From contig KV748248.1 of the NCBI GenBank assembly GCA_001692895.1, positions 671,602 to 735,601 on the forward strand: 64,000 nt of DNA, given 5' to 3'. Origin of the DNA: Cenococcum geophilum 1.58 (Eukaryota > Ascomycota > Dothideomycetes > Gloniales > Gloniaceae). The notes beneath the pieces were generated by a model. It saw only the letters and a list, made by a program, of their open reading frames with translations, ran no database searches and was not told the DNA's origin. Shown piece after piece: positions 10,443 to 24,430 of the stretch. The position numbers and the translations under genes were made by a program. Positions within the stretch are counted from its first letter, which is position 1, and every line of letters begins with the position of its first letter.

Positions 10443-13400
10443 CTACGTTGCGTTAAAAACCTATACTACCCTCTAAAAATGCAGAACGACCCTAAAGCCC
10501 CTATAACGGCCAACGCTATTATAGCTATACTCTAAGAACAATTAGTAGGTATATAGAAGTCCTTTATAGACGCCCTTACACAGCACTAAGCCACTTTAAC
10601 TTAACAGTAAGCTAAATAAAAAGCATAACAATAATAATTAATTAAAGCACTTTAAGAAGAAGTCCGCATCCTTAAGATGCTTATATTAAGGCCCCAAAAC
10701 CAAACGCTATCTTTAGAGATAAACACGCGGAACGTAAGCCCCGAATTAGTAGTAGTTACTTATCCTATAGAACCGACTACTGCACTAAAATAATCCAAGA
10801 AACTACTAGACCCCCCAGTATTTACCGGTAAATAATAAGAGCTTTAGTTATTCTTAAGCCAGCTTAAAAATAAGCTAACTGGTAATGCTAACCGCTACCT
10901 AACTAAAGCCAACCGACTCTATTACGCCCTAAGTTAACTAGGAGGAGACGCAGCTAATTTTATTAAACCTCTCTAACCAAACTTAGTATAAAGCCTAGTT
11001 ACACTTCTTAAAGCTATATACGGTAACCTAAACCGCCAAGCCACCGCTTAAAAAAAGATAAACCAAATAACTTAAGAAAAGAAAAGTTTCCTAGTATACT
11101 TCTAAATTTAACCGCTATGCAAAGGAAACAGGCTAGAATAACTCCGCACTAATTAACAGCCTTATTAAGTCCTTAAGCCCTAAACTAAAAACCTCCCTAA
11201 TAGGCGTAGACCTCCCGGAAACTCTTAACGCCTATGTAAATATTATTAACAAACGGTATAATAATATACTACGCCTCACACTAAAGCCTATTTATTAGTA
11301 TAATATAATAACCCCGCAAACGTCTACTAAGTCATTATCTCAACCCAAGCACCCTAACGCCATAGATATTAATACTGGGACCCTAGGATACGCCCTATTA
11401 GGGTCCTCTAAACAAAAATAACGCATTAAGTTAGGCCTCTACTTTAAATATAGAAGTAGCTCCCACCTCTTAAACTACTGCTCTATCCCTATACCCCAAA
11501 ACAATTTACGAACGGCTAGCACTAGCAGCTGTTTACCATATTAATCTTCCGGTTACCGTCCCCAATCTTTATCTAATTCCACCCCTACGTCTAGCAAGCA
11601 CCATTTATAAGGACAAAGCTACAGCCGACGTCCTATAAGAACCCCACCCTAATCGCCTCTAAAAGGAAGGTCCTAGAGCTAAGTCACTCTCCAGGACGGC
11701 TCTACTACAGGATCTCGTTAAACGTATTTAACGTTATAAACTCTAACTCTTAGGACCATAGCATAACCATCGACTATTATCTTCGGCAGAATAGTTAATA
11801 GGCTAACGCTTAAATCCTAATTAATACAGGAGCTAGTAGCATAGGATTTATTAACAAGATCTTTGCGTAAGATAATGGTTTTACCCTAACCCCCCTTAAC
11901 CGGCATATTAACGTATTTGGATTTAATAGCAAACGCACCATCTTAGGCTGTATCACCCACGTGGTAACCCTAAGACTCCGATACCTAAACCACAAAGAAC
12001 TAATTAAGCTTTTCGTTACCACCCTAGGTCACTTAGTAATCCTTAGATAACCCTAGATAAAGCTATATAAGGTAACTATTAATTAGGACAACCTTAAGCT
12101 TCTATTTACCGCCTCCCGTTATAAGTAGAAGTGTTATATAACGTACCGCCTTAACCCTAAACTAAAATCTAGGGAATCCGCTAAGATCCACTAGCCTAAG
12201 ATTTCTACTAATATCCACCCCACGCCCAAGGAATCCACCAGATTCCACTAACCCAGGAATTCCACCGAATTCCACTAGCGTAAGATTTCCACCAACATCT
12301 ATTAAGGATCCGGGAATTCCACCAAACTCCATAAATTGGCCCCAAGCACTATACTGCCTAAAGACAGGCAGAAGCTTAAGCTCACTACACGAAGATATCA
12401 GAAGGACTAGTATCTAACCATAAAAAGAATTCTTAAAGAACCCAAACCCAAATCTAATACTAACTCCATACCTAATACCAAACCTAAACCCAAATAAGAA
12501 ACTATAGACAATCCGAGCAAGCTCAGTACCCTAGATATCCGTATAATTGGAGCTACTCCGTTAGCGCAACTTACTAAGAAACCTAAACATACGATCTTTA
12601 CTATCACTATAGCTAATATTAAGAAGGCCTTAGCACCGAAGAAGCACACCAACCCTGCTATAAAGGTACTAGTAGAGTACCATAACCGCCTAGAGGCATT
12701 CTTATAAAAGGAAGCCGATAAGCTACCGGAACACCAATCGTACGACCATAAGATTATACTTAAAGAAGGAAAGCAGCCTGGATTTAAACCCTTATATAGG
12801 ATGTCCTAAAACAAACTCCAAGTACTATAAAAGTATTTAGATAAGAACCTAAGTAAAGGATTCATTAGAGCAAGCTTATCGCCTATAGCCGCACCAGTAA
12901 TCTTTATTAAGAAACCCAGCGGCAGTCTACGCTTCTATATAGACTACCAAGCTCTTAATACTATTACCATTAAGAACTAATATCCGATCCTATTAATATA
13001 GGAGACACTAAACTAACTAAGTAAGGCTCGCTACTATACAAAGCTTAATATTATCTCTACATTTAACCGCCTCCGTATAGCAAAAGGAGATAAATAGCTT
13101 ACTGTATTTTGTACTCGGTATAGACTATTCAAATACTTAATGACGCCATTTAGCCTCGTAAACGCTCTAAGCTCGTTTCAACATTATATAAATAATACCC
13201 TGCGCCCCTACCTGGACATCTTCTATACTACTTATATCAACAACATCTTAATATATAGTAATAACCTGACCGAATATCGGAAACACGTTAACCTTATCCT
13301 ATAAGCCCTGCATAGAGCTAGTCTACAATTAGATATAGATAAATGCGAGTTCCATAAAACGGAAGTCCTATACCTTAGACTCCTTATTTCTATAAACGGT

Positions 13401-15647
13401 ATATAAATAGACCTAAAGAAAGTTAAAGCAATTATAAACTAGCAAGAACCCGAGAACGTTAAGGACGTAAGAGCCTTTATAGGATTTACTAATTTCTACC
13501 AACGGTTTATTAATAACTTCTCCGCCCTAGTTTCACCCCTTATAGCTCTAACCCAAAAGGATAAAGTCTTTGTCTTTAATAAGAAATATAAGAAGGCCTT
13601 TACCTATCTAAAGGTTATATTTACTACTGCGCCTATGCTCCAACACTTTAACCTAAACCGAATAAGTGTTATAAAAGCCAACTTATCTAACTACGTCACT
13701 AGAGGCATCCTATCTCAATATAATAAGGATAAAGTATTGCACCCCATAGCATACTTCTTAAAACAACTAAGCCCAGCCAAATACAACTATAAGATTTATA
13801 ATAAGGAATTATTAGCCATTATTAGATATTTTAAACAATGGCGACCCAAACTAGAAGGCGCTAGATTTCTAATTAAGGTCCTTAGCGACCATAAGAACCT
13901 GCAGTACTTTACAACCACAAAACAGCTAAGTCACCGTTAGGCCCGCTAGTTAGAATATCTGTCTCGTTTCCGATTCTCAATTACGTACTACCTAGGCGTC
14001 CAAGGCCAGAAGCCTAATACTCTAACCCGACGCTCACAAGACGCGCCAGCCTTAGAAGAAGCGCGCTCTTACCGAAATCAAACCCTACTTTACCCTAAAC
14101 TATTCAACCCTCGTCCTTAAAATGACTGATCGATTAATTAAACAGATTATAGTCGATAAATACCCAAATAACGAGTTTATCTAAGAGACGCTTAAGCTAA
14201 TGCAAAATGGCATTAGACGCTCTAAAAAGATTTCTCTAAGTAAATACAAAGCCCGTGGAAACCGCTTATATTACTAGAACCGTCTAGTTATCCCTAATTA
14301 TAATAAGCTTAAGCTCAAACTCTTTAAATACGTATATAATCTACCTATCGCCGGCCACCCGGGCTAAGGAAAGACCCTAAAACTACTCTAACGGGAGTAT
14401 TATTGGCCAAATATGCATAATATAACACAAAGGTACGTCTCTAGCTACTATACCTACCGACGAGCTAAAGCCTCGTATAAGACGTATAACGGTCTTTTAA
14501 AGCCGCTGCCTATTCCGGACCAAAGATAGAGGGATATCTTAATTAACTTTATTATTAGCCTTTCTGAGAGTAGAGGCTATATAAACATTATAGTAGTTAT
14601 AAACCGACTATCTAAAATAAGACACTTAATCGCCTACCCCAATATATTAACGCCTGCCGTCGCCTAACTATTCCTAGATTATATATAGAAACTCCACGGA
14701 CTCCCCAAAACAATTATCTCCAATAAAGGCAGCTAGTTTATCTTGGCATTCTGGAAAGAACTAACTACTTAACTCTATATTAAAGCACTATTATCTACCG
14801 CGTATTATCTAGAAACAGATAGCCAAATGGAACGCGTAAATGCTATAATAGAACAGTATATTTGGATATACACGTCGTATTTACAGGATAACTGGATCGA
14901 CTAGCTTACATTTACCAAGTTTACTGTAAATAACTCCGTCTCGGAAACTACGAAAGTCTCCCCATTCCTAGCTAATTACGGCTAGCACCCACAAATGGGT
15001 TTTAAACCCTTTAGTAATATTCCTTACCCCACTCATTACGCCTTATAAGTCGCAGAAGTAAATAAATTTATAGAGAAGATAGAGGAACTATAATAGTTCC
15101 TTACCGATAAGATAATATAGGCTTAATCTATCTACGAAGCCGCAGCAAATAAGAAACGAACCCCAGCACCGGCCTACCAAATTAGTAATTTTGTCTGGCT
15201 AGACATAAGAAATTTAAACACGAAACAACCTACTAAGAAACTTAATTAGAAGAACGCTGGCCCTTATAAGGTTAAAAAGGTTATCTCTCCTTATACCTAC
15301 CAATTAAAGCTCCCTAATACGGTTAAAATCCACCCCGTATTCCATACGTTAGTCCTCCGCCCTACTACCCCCGTATTAGACGCCCTACCTAAATAGATAT
15401 AAGACCCTCCCCCACCAGTCAAAGTGGATGGTAAGAACGAGTACTTTATTAAAAGAATTAACGATATTAAGTACGACAAACGGAAACGCTAATATATATA
15501 TCTTACGAAATGGAGAGGCTTTACTAAGTCCTTATAGGAACCCGTTGACTCTATAGGACTTACATAAGCCGTAAAAGACTTTTACAAACTCTACCCAGAA
15601 CTACCACAGCCCCATCTCGCAGAAGCTTAAGTTTAAAGGGGGGGTAC

Positions 15648-16017
15648 TGTCACGGGACACCCCCGTAATACCTTGCATACGTCTACCTATTTCTACCAAC
15701 TTAGCAATTAAAGACTAACCGCGAAATAGCAATTTAACGGCAATCTAATGGCAATCTAACGGCAATCTACGGCATTCTGCTATATTCTGCCAAGTTCCAC
15801 TAAATTCTACCAAGTTCTGCTAGGACTATAACCTAAACCCTATTCTGCCTATGCACGTGTTAACTAAGCAACCAAGTCAACAATATATGCCCTTTCTTCC
15901 CGTTTCCCTACCTTCTTTCCTTACGCAACGTCTTAACTTTATCACGCAGTTTATGTATATAGCTTAATAATACCTACTTCGCTATATATTATCACCGCTT
16001 GTGCTTACTCTGTAACA
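15648..16017 (+). repeat. 3' LTR of the Gypsy chromovirus
   Basis: 370 bp, the same length as the 5' LTR and different from it mainly at transition sites, as expected from RIP acting on each copy separately. Confidence 0.92.
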
Positions 16018-16022
16018 AGTAG

Positions 16023-17621
16023 ACCCTTTATAAAGCTATCTAGATAGAGGTAGAACTAAATATTATATACCCTATTAGTAAGGCAGTTAAAAAGGCTAGA
16101 ATTTATAATAATATAAATTATTACTCTTCTATTTAGAATATATTAATAATATATTAATAGTCTAATTAGAAATAGAACTTAATTTTACTAAATATAACGC
16201 TATTAGATATTATAGATAACCTTAAGGGTAATAAGCCTTTTAATATAGTTAAGANCTATACTAAGTATNTAGGATAGGTTNGATTTTAAATATAGTATAG
16301 TTCTATCTTAGTTCTATCCTAGTTCTATCCTAGTTTTATTCTTTACTACTAAGTATTAAGTATAGAGTATAGAATATAGAGTATAGTAGGAGTATTTAAA
16401 ATCGGCATTTTCTTAGATATTATAATATCTTTATATTTAGGTAATTACCTTAATATAACCTATACTCCTTATACTTATAAGTATAAAAACTTATATTAAC
16501 TAAGTTTTTATTATAATTTTCTAAGCTCTAACTCTATCTTTTAATNTTATAGTTTAATTACTTTTACTTTAGCTTTTATATATAGAACCTAGGCTTCTTA
16601 TTTATAAATATTTAATTAAGATTATTATAATATTAACTATTATAAGAATTAAGCTTATTAAGTAATAGTTATATAAAGTAAAGACTATAAGCTACTCTTA
16701 TATACTAAATATAATTGGCTTATAAGCTAGATATATTANNGATATATNTAGATAATCTTACCTAATAGTAAAATAGACCTAGAATATAGTAAAACCTAAC
16801 TATTATTTAATATTATAATAGAGGAGACTAAAATATATTAGCTTTATAGAATTTAATAAGATCTAGAATATAATATACTAGAGTAAATAGAGGCTATAGA
16901 TTATAAGTGAGATTTTAATNATACGCCTTATAAACTTTATAATTAAAACTATAGGTATATACTAGTTCTAGAAGATAATATACCCAATATATCTAATATA
17001 ATAGATATAATAATATAATAATATAAATATAATATTTATATATCCTTTTCTCGTCTTCCTCTATAATTTCCTTATAGTAAAAATTTTATAGCTAAGAGTA
17101 TAAATATTTATAATAAAATACGCCTATATAGAGTATCTATTTTCTAAAGCACTTTAGAAGGCTAAAGAGAGTAATATATATTATACTTATTTTATCCTTT
17201 AATATATATAAATATTATATCTATTAATATTAGAACTAAGTTATATATAAGATATATCTAGGATATATCTAGGATATAGTCTTTTATATTTTTATATATC
17301 TTAGTAATATTCTTATTATATATCTTTAGATTAGATAAATCTATAATATATTTAATTCTAATACTTAGAGGATATAGAATATTCTAGTATCTTTTACTAA
17401 ATATAAGTCTCTTTTTTTACTAGAGATTTAGTTTATATAATTAATATTAAGCTAGTTATATTATAGAATTCTACTTATTACTAGCGTTAAAGAAAAGGCA
17501 TTAGTAGATTATTATAGCTGGTATTTAGGATTATATATTTTTTATAATACTCTTAATATAAGCTAGATATATCCTAGTTACTATCTTTAATATATATATA
17601 TATATATTCTTCTTATACTTA
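16023..17621. repeat. Unclassified RIP-degraded repeat, middle part
   Basis: The continuation of 8681-10067 across the Gypsy insertion. It is extremely AT-rich, with scattered Ns (16256, 16269, 16281, 16546, 16739 and 16748 among them). No domain is recognisable on either strand. Confidence 0.4.
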
Positions 17622-17626
17622 TTACC

Positions 17627-17894
17627 TATTCGTACTAACTTAATAGCACAAGTAAGTCGTATCCACGGGCACGAAATACATGTAGTATCGTATACTTGTT
17701 TGGATGGTGACTGTCGATTATATAAAGCAGACTACGTAGTCTATATACTGATGCGCCTCCCCCCTAATTAGTTAGTGCTTTAGAAGTGCACCAGACGCAT
17801 AAGCGGGTGGTTAGTGCACCAAACGCGTAAACGCGTACTCGGCGTACCGAACGCGTAAGCACGCAGTTGGTACGACAGGTGCTGTAATTATACA
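17627..17894 (-). repeat. Copia 3' LTR
   Basis: 268 bp. It contains a short array built on variants of ACCAAACGCGTAAGCACG (about 17795-17865). It pairs with 23594-23861. Confidence 0.9.
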
Positions 17895-20800
17895 CTGGCG
17901 GTACTTAGAAAATGAAACCACTTATGTATAGCCTCCGTAATTGTCTTAATAGAACCATAAAACACATAAGAAAATACATAGGAAATCCCTCCTGAGGTGC
18001 CTTCTAGGTTGCCTTCCAAATGGTGCTCTAAGCTGGCCGTAAGTCCTGCTTACGGTCCGTAAAATGAACTGTACGGCCTTTTAACGGGCCGTGAATGCAC
18101 CATACGGCCTTCTGACGGGCCGTAGCTGAACCGTAAATGCTCCGTTAGTCTCGCTCTACCCATTCTATAACCTTTAGGTTGAGCTTGTTTATGTTAATTA
18201 GGGTTTTAAGAGCTTAACACAGCTTTGCCTTAGTTATGGCGTCTACTAGGTTGTCTCCGCTGCTGATCCATTTAACCTCCGTAATCTCACGTCGTTCGTA
18301 GGCCTAATGTAAGCATATTAGGTCGACTATAAGCCTCTTCTCTTATGTTGTACCTAGTTTAACTAAGCAGTCGTAAAGGGACTTTAAATTAGTGCATAAA
18401 ACCAGGGGTAACTGCTCTAGTTATAGAATCTTCTGGACCGTTAATTTAATTGCGGCTGCTATATCAAATCTATAAGCTAGTGCATATAGTTCAGAAGCTA
18501 GTACACTACGGGTTACTCGTTTGCACTTAATTAAAGACCAATACAGTATATTTGCGTCCTAATTACGGTCCGTAAGTACAATTACAAAGCCGATTTATAA
18601 TAATAGGTCTTTATTATTAGCAAAAGATGCGTCCGTAAATACTAGTAGGCTAAGGGAATTCAGGTCTAGTGGTATAAAAGTAAGTCCCCTTGCTGCATTG
18701 TTGATTTGCCACTAGATGCGCTTATTAAGCTGCTTAATATTTTCTTCTTATAGGTCTACTGCCTGGGCCGCAAAGGATAGATTGTAGGCAGATTTAGGTT
18801 GACAGACTGTGGCAATATAGGCGCCTCTTGCACGCTGTGCAGCGTATTAGTCCTTTATATTTACGGTTTTATAAGTCTCTCTGTGGGAACTAGTAAGGTC
18901 TATAGGCTTTGCTATAACGAGCTTTAGGTTTTAAGCTTGGCGTTCCTAGGTTAGCTAGATTAAGTTGCCCTTTTATATAATTAAGCCTCTATTAAACTTA
19001 ATTAGAGTCTACTTAGTTAACTGCTCTTATAGCTTTGCCAGGAACTTAGCTTCTTATAGTTTAGTCTCTTTAGCGTCCGCAAATATCCGGTCTGCTAAGA
19101 AGAGGGTATTGTCTGTTTAGAGTCCAATAATACTAAGGCCGTTTAATGGGCTGTATAGGAGGCAGGGGTTATAGGTCGACTGCTCTATTTTAAGTTTACT
19201 AACGTGGTGCTAGTAGTATGTCTTAAACTAATGGTTTCTAGCTTCTAGTACTCTGTAAAGAGGTTTTATAACCTATAAAATTATTTCTAGTTGTAGGTTA
19301 AGCTTATAGGGTAGTCGTATAAAGATATCCCTACTTAGGTAGGTATTAGACTGCACGTAGGCTTATAAGATATCCCATAAGTAAAGGGCTACGGATTTAA
19401 TTTGCTGTAGTCTAGGCATAAGTGCGAGTATAATCCATTAACTAACCCGTTAAATTGTAGGCGATTGCGTAAGGATAGGTCCTTTCCCTAGTCGTTATAA
19501 GCTTATATAATAAGCCTTAATTTCTTAAAGGCTTTGTCAATACTAGGGTGCTTAATCTTGTTAATAAAGCGTGAGTTAAATATACGGACGCCTTGCGAAA
19601 CGTCTCTCTTCGTTATAATTATAAAGATACCCTTTTTAAGTAGTCCGTTAATCTCTTTACGCTATAAGTCCGTAAAAGGGGTTTCCTGTACTAGAACTGA
19701 TATATCCATAGGCGGAGATTGCTTTGCGGATGTGCCTGCGGAGGTTAGGTAGTTCTCCGTTACGGGATTCTTACGGGGGCGTCCTCGGCCACGCTTTATG
19801 GTAGGTTTAGTAGGTTTAGTGGGTTTCTAGGGGACCTCTAGGGTAGGTAAGGGTGCCTTTAGTTTATTTAATTCGGCAGTCGTTTCTGGTTCGTCTAGTT
19901 CGGCGGTTGCTTCTAGTTCGTCTAGCTTAACGTCATGGGTGTTTTTGGGCCGAAAGTAGGGTTTTATGGACGTGCTTCTAAAGCTAGTTGGCCCGCTAGA
20001 AAGCTATACGCAGCACGTCTCGTTTTCTACGGCTAGTAGACAATAAGGTCTATTCCAACTGCCGCTTTTACGCCATACGAGGACTTTAGAGTTAAGCGGG
20101 AGGTCGTGTACTAGGGTCGTGTTAGGTCCGTTGCGGTAGTGTAGGGCGTTATTAATAGCTTACTTGGCCCGTAGCTTGACTATTTCAGTTATTGCCTTCC
20201 GTATTACAGCTGCTTATTCCATAATAGACGGGGCAGGGGGGCCTAGGTTGCTTATCCTTAGGTAGGCTCTATAAACTAAGAGGGTAGGTACTAGTCCGTT
20301 AGGGCCAGCGGTGTTATTAACGGCTTTTACGGCCATCTGTAAAGCTAGTTCCTTTTAGATGTCCTTACACTCGTCTGTAATAATCTAATAAGCTTTCTAT
20401 AGAGCTAGGTGAGCTTGCTTAATAAGCCCGACAGACTAATACGCCTCGACTAGAACAGCTTTTGTTAATATAGCCATGGCCATAGCATATTGCTGGAATT
20501 CCTTACTAATGAAGTTCCTACCGGCGTCGTAGGTGATATACTTAGGAGGTCCAATATACGTGTCAATCTAGTAGGTCCGTAAAATATCCTAAGTGTGCTT
20601 TACGGATATATTTTACAACTAACGGGCGGCTTAGTAGCGGGTTACCTCGTTAATTATATATAATACTGGGCTGCCGTTAATATATATAATGTCTACGTAC
20701 ACTAAGTAGTTAAAGTTAAGGTCCTTATAAAGGGTGAACTTGAATTAGCCTAGGGAACGTCCGTATTTCTGGCAAAAGGAGCAGTATTTGGTCAGGTAAT

Positions 20801-23593
20801 TAACTGCCTTCCTATTGACGTTGTCGTGTCTAGAGCGTTCAAGGACTTTATATAGCTTTTCGGCTAACAGGTAGCCGAAACGGCGGTGCAGACGGTTAAT
20901 CTCCGTACTGGTAAGGTAGCACGGGTTATAGTTAAAAGATTCCTAAATGTAGGTCCGTAAAGTCTCTCCCCATATAAGGAATGGGTGTCTAAATCGTTAT
21001 GTAATTGGCAGGGTAATATGCTTGCTTTCTGGGGCAGTTACGGGGCCGATTAAGGTATCCGTAATATTATTGTAGTAAACCTATAACCTGTCTATGTTTG
21101 CAAGACAGAGTAGAAAGGGGGTGTCCGCTTTTATTATGTGGAAGTTAACTAGGCCAATTAGAGTCTTAACTTTAACTAATCTAATTAATGCGGTTAAGCC
21201 GATGCCGAATTAGACGTTTATGGCCCTAGTTTGCGTAATATTAATGTCCGTATTGTTATTTATGGTGGTCCTATATATAAGGTATTGTCTATAGCCTACG
21301 GTAGACTTCTTAGAGGTACCTATGTCGATTATAACACCGTAGAATTCCTTGGGGGTATAGCGTTCTGTAGTAATATATGCAAATAGGTCCTGCTCGTAAT
21401 CTATAATATTTATAACGGGGGTATTTATAGGATGGTTTTTGGGCGCAACTAAGTGTATAAAGGAACGGTCGGCTAATACGGTCGTAATATTAAAGGCTTA
21501 GCTATCCGTAAAAGGTCCGAAAGTGGTTAGGAATATCTCTAAGGTCTCTTATTCCTAAGCGTCTAAGTTAAAGTCAATTATAAGGGCTTCTATTGACTTA
21601 TTAGGGGGCTCTTCTGCTTCCTCTCCTTTATATTCTAAAATAAACTGGTTAATACGGCTATTAAGTCTCTTCCTAGACTTATTACGTTCTTCCCGGCTAT
21701 GCCTTATAGACTAACATCCTTCCTTACCGCACACGAAGCACTTCTGGTTGGTTTGTCTGTGGGGGTATATTTTCGTACGGGGGTTGCTATAGGGGTTATA
21801 GGTAGGACCTGGTCGGTACGGGTGCTGCTAGCGGTAGCGGCGGTCCGTAAAGTAGACGTCTAAGTCTATTTACGGATATTAAATATCCATAACAAAGGCT
21901 TAAGTACTGCCTAGTGGGTTTAAGACTTCATACGTTATAATAGAGGAGCGTAGGTCATTAATGAGGCCAGCTAAGGTATCTGTAGGCTTGTAGTAGGCGT
22001 ACTTGCAGGGCTCTACTTCCTGGCAGGCTGTAATAAGTTTATTATGTAGGAAGTCGTCTGTTTAAAGCTTAGCGTTAAGGCCGTGCTATAGGTGCCGGAG
22101 GTCTTTAATGAGAATTTGCAGGCACTTTATAGTCGATTTTTCAGTGTTTTTGTCGATTACGGTCCGTAGCTTGGTCGCATTCCATTAGGTAAGGATATTA
22201 CGTCTATATTCCGGTCCTTTAAAGTAGTTACGTATAGCTTTATATAGCTTATTAAAAGAAACACCAAGGGGGTTACTCTTGAGGTTAGTGTAGTAGTGGT
22301 TGAGTGCTAGGCCGCGCAGCATAGTAGAGTAGGCTTGGCTGAACTCTTGTTTAGGAATATTAGCCTTCTAGCAGAGGTCCGTAAAGATAGTCAGTTTAAA
22401 GTTAAAGTTATCGTTTTCGCCGCTGTACTTAGATTCGTCGGTATAGAGCTTAGCTAGGTTAGCTAGCTCCTTACCGTAGGTCTTTAGTTGGGTAGGTTGC
22501 GGATCTATGATTTATAGATTTGTGGTTTGCGGATATATGGCTTGCGGATCTGTGACTTAAATAATAGGGGTAATTTGGTCCGTATTTTGGTTTACAGGGG
22601 TATTATAGTCCGTAATTTGGGTTACGGGGGTATTGTGGTCCGTAACTTAAGTATTAGGTATACTTTAGCCAGTAAGATTAATTCTAATGCCACTTAGGTT
22701 TATGGAACGAATTTGGTTAAATAGGTTAGCTATAAGGCTAGAGATTCTATTAAGTTTAAAGGAGGCAAAGAGGTTGCTGGTTTTGATATAATCTAAGATC
22801 TACTCCTTAGTCCATTCCGTTTGGTCCTCCTTATGTAGTATATCGTATAGAGACCGTGTAACAGTAACTTGTTTATCCCTTTTAACCCATACGCCTTGGT
22901 AACATAAAAGGGTTTATAGGTTATGGATGGTAGTAGGGTTGCAAGCCTTAAAAATGGCTTCTGTAAAGTCCGCAAAGTCTTCCTTATATTGCTCCTATAG
23001 GTCGTCATTTATAAGCTTAAAGTATCTGTATTTAAGGATTTTAAAGCTAATATAGTTGTTAACGTCGTTTATAGACGTAACGTTAACGCCTTATCTCCAC
23101 TTCTTTTAACCTTTACTAACTTGCTTGCTAATATCTGCCATACTATATAGTATGTGGCGGGTAGTAGAGGTCTTATAGGGTCCGTAAAGGCGGTTAGCGG
23201 GTCCGTAGTAGTTTGTAGAAAGGTAAGAGGTCTCCGTAACGGTCTATAAAGGTAATTAATAGGTCCGTAACGGTTCGCAGAAGGGTAGGGGGTCTCCATA
23301 AGGGGTCTAAAAAGACGTCGGAGGTGTTAAAAGAGGGTGTAGTAGGAATAGGGGTTTGAGGTTCGAAGAGGTTGAGGGTAGGGGTTCCGTATAGGTCTGT
23401 ATTTATATCTATAACTTCCGGTAAACCGTACTAAGACTTAAATAAGTATATAGAGTTGGAGATAAGTCCGTAATCCCCGACTTCTAACCTTCTAGTAGGT
23501 CGTACTAGGAGTCTAAACGGGTGGTCGCTGTCGTGTGTATCGCTCGGGGGGAGGTATCGAGTGATTGCTGATCTGTGCGCGCTTACTGATCAG

Positions 23594-23861
23594 TGTTTAT
23601 ACTAACTTAATAGCATAAGTGAGTTGTATCCACGGGCACGAAATACATGTAGTATCGTATGCTTGTTTAGATGGTGACTGTCGATTGTATAAAGCAGACT
23701 ACGTAGTCTATATACTGATGCGCCTCCCCCCTAATTAGTTAGTGCTTTAGAAGTGCACCAGACGCGTAAGCGGGTGGTTGGTGCACCAAACGCGTAAACG
23801 CGTACTTGGCGTACCAAACGCGTAAGCACGCGGTTGGTACGACAGGTGCTGTAATTATACA
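23594..23861 (-). repeat. Copia 5' LTR
   Basis: 268 bp and nearly identical to the 3' LTR, with differences mainly at transitions. The internal ACGCGTAA-based subrepeats are conserved. Confidence 0.9.
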
Positions 23862-23866
23862 TTACC

Positions 23867-24430
23867 CTTTATAAAAGAAGTACTCTTATAATTATTTAAA
23901 ATCTTTAATTAAGAATTAAGTTGCTTTTATTAGTAGTAGTATAAAAGAACTATCTAAGATAGGTAAGTGCGTGGGGGTGCCTGGATTATATTCTAGATAT
24001 ATTACTAATATATCCTAGGTTATATCCTAGATATATTCTAGATTATATTTTAGATTATATCCTAAATATATTCTAGATTATATCCTAGGTTATATCCTAG
24101 ATATATTTTTAATTATATTCTAGGTTATATCCTAGATATATTCTAGATTATATTTTAGATTATATCCTAGGTTATATCCTAGATATATTTTTAATTATAT
24201 TCTAGGTTATATCCTAGATATATTCTTAATTATATCCTAGGTTATATCCTAGATATATTCTTAATTATATCCTAGGTTATATCTTAGGTTATATCCTAGA
24301 TATATCTTTACGCAATTTAAAGTAGTTATATATTGTTAGTTATTTCTAATCTAGAGATTATACAATCTTAAATATCCTATAGATAGGATATAGTTATAAT
24401 ATTATATAATTAAGTATATAAATGGCGATA
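23867..24430. repeat. Unclassified repeat, right part, with a 12-bp tandem array
   Basis: The continuation of the unclassified repeat after the Copia insertion. From about 23990 to 24302 it is a degenerate tandem array of a 12-bp motif close to TTATATCCTAGG / TTATATCCTAGA, with TTATATTCTAGA and similar variants in a longer period. Confidence 0.6.

Larger units (their letters stand above)
10073..16017 (+). mobile_element. Complete Ty3/Gypsy chromovirus, RIP-degraded
   Basis: Two 370-bp LTRs (10073-10442 and 15648-16017) are bounded by the 5-bp duplication AGTAG (10068-10072 and 16018-16022), so the element is whole in structure. Domain order on the plus strand is gag from about 10.48 kb, protease near 11.81 kb, reverse transcriptase about 12.7-13.5 kb, RNase H about 13.6-13.96 kb, integrase about 14.1-15.2 kb and a chromodomain about 15.42-15.61 kb. 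A purine tract lies immediately before the 3' LTR. The stretch 13635-13940 is still open for 101 codons and is plainly RNase H. The rest is broken with dozens of interruptions. The chromodomain puts it in the chromovirus branch. It is nested in the unclassified repeat and is therefore younger than it. Confidence 0.92.
17627..23861 (-). mobile_element. Complete Ty1/Copia element
   Basis: 268-bp LTRs at 17627-17894 and 23594-23861 are flanked by the 5-bp duplication TTACC (17622-17626 and 23862-23866), so the element is structurally whole. On the minus strand the order is gag (about 23.3-21.7 kb), a CCHC-type knuckle near 21.73 kb of the form CFVCGKxGC, protease near 21.3-21.4 kb, integrase about 20.9-20.0 kb, reverse transcriptase about 19.7-18.9 kb and RNase H about 18.7-18.2 kb. 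Integrase before reverse transcriptase is the Copia order. Base composition is clearly nearer normal than in the surrounding repeat. It is broken, but less densely than the Gypsy elements, with stretches of 70-76 codons still open in gag (22793-23008 and 23069-23299). It is probably one of the younger insertions here. Confidence 0.92.

Noticed and set aside
11810-12652. Minus-strand open stretches (11810-12022, 12407-12652)
   Set aside because: Antisense to the protease and reverse transcriptase side of the plus-strand chromovirus; no domain features.
15297-15479. 60-codon minus-strand open stretch
   Set aside because: Antisense to the integrase/chromodomain region of the chromovirus.
19534-19752. 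72-codon plus-strand open stretch
   Set aside because: Antisense to the reverse transcriptase region of the minus-strand Copia element.
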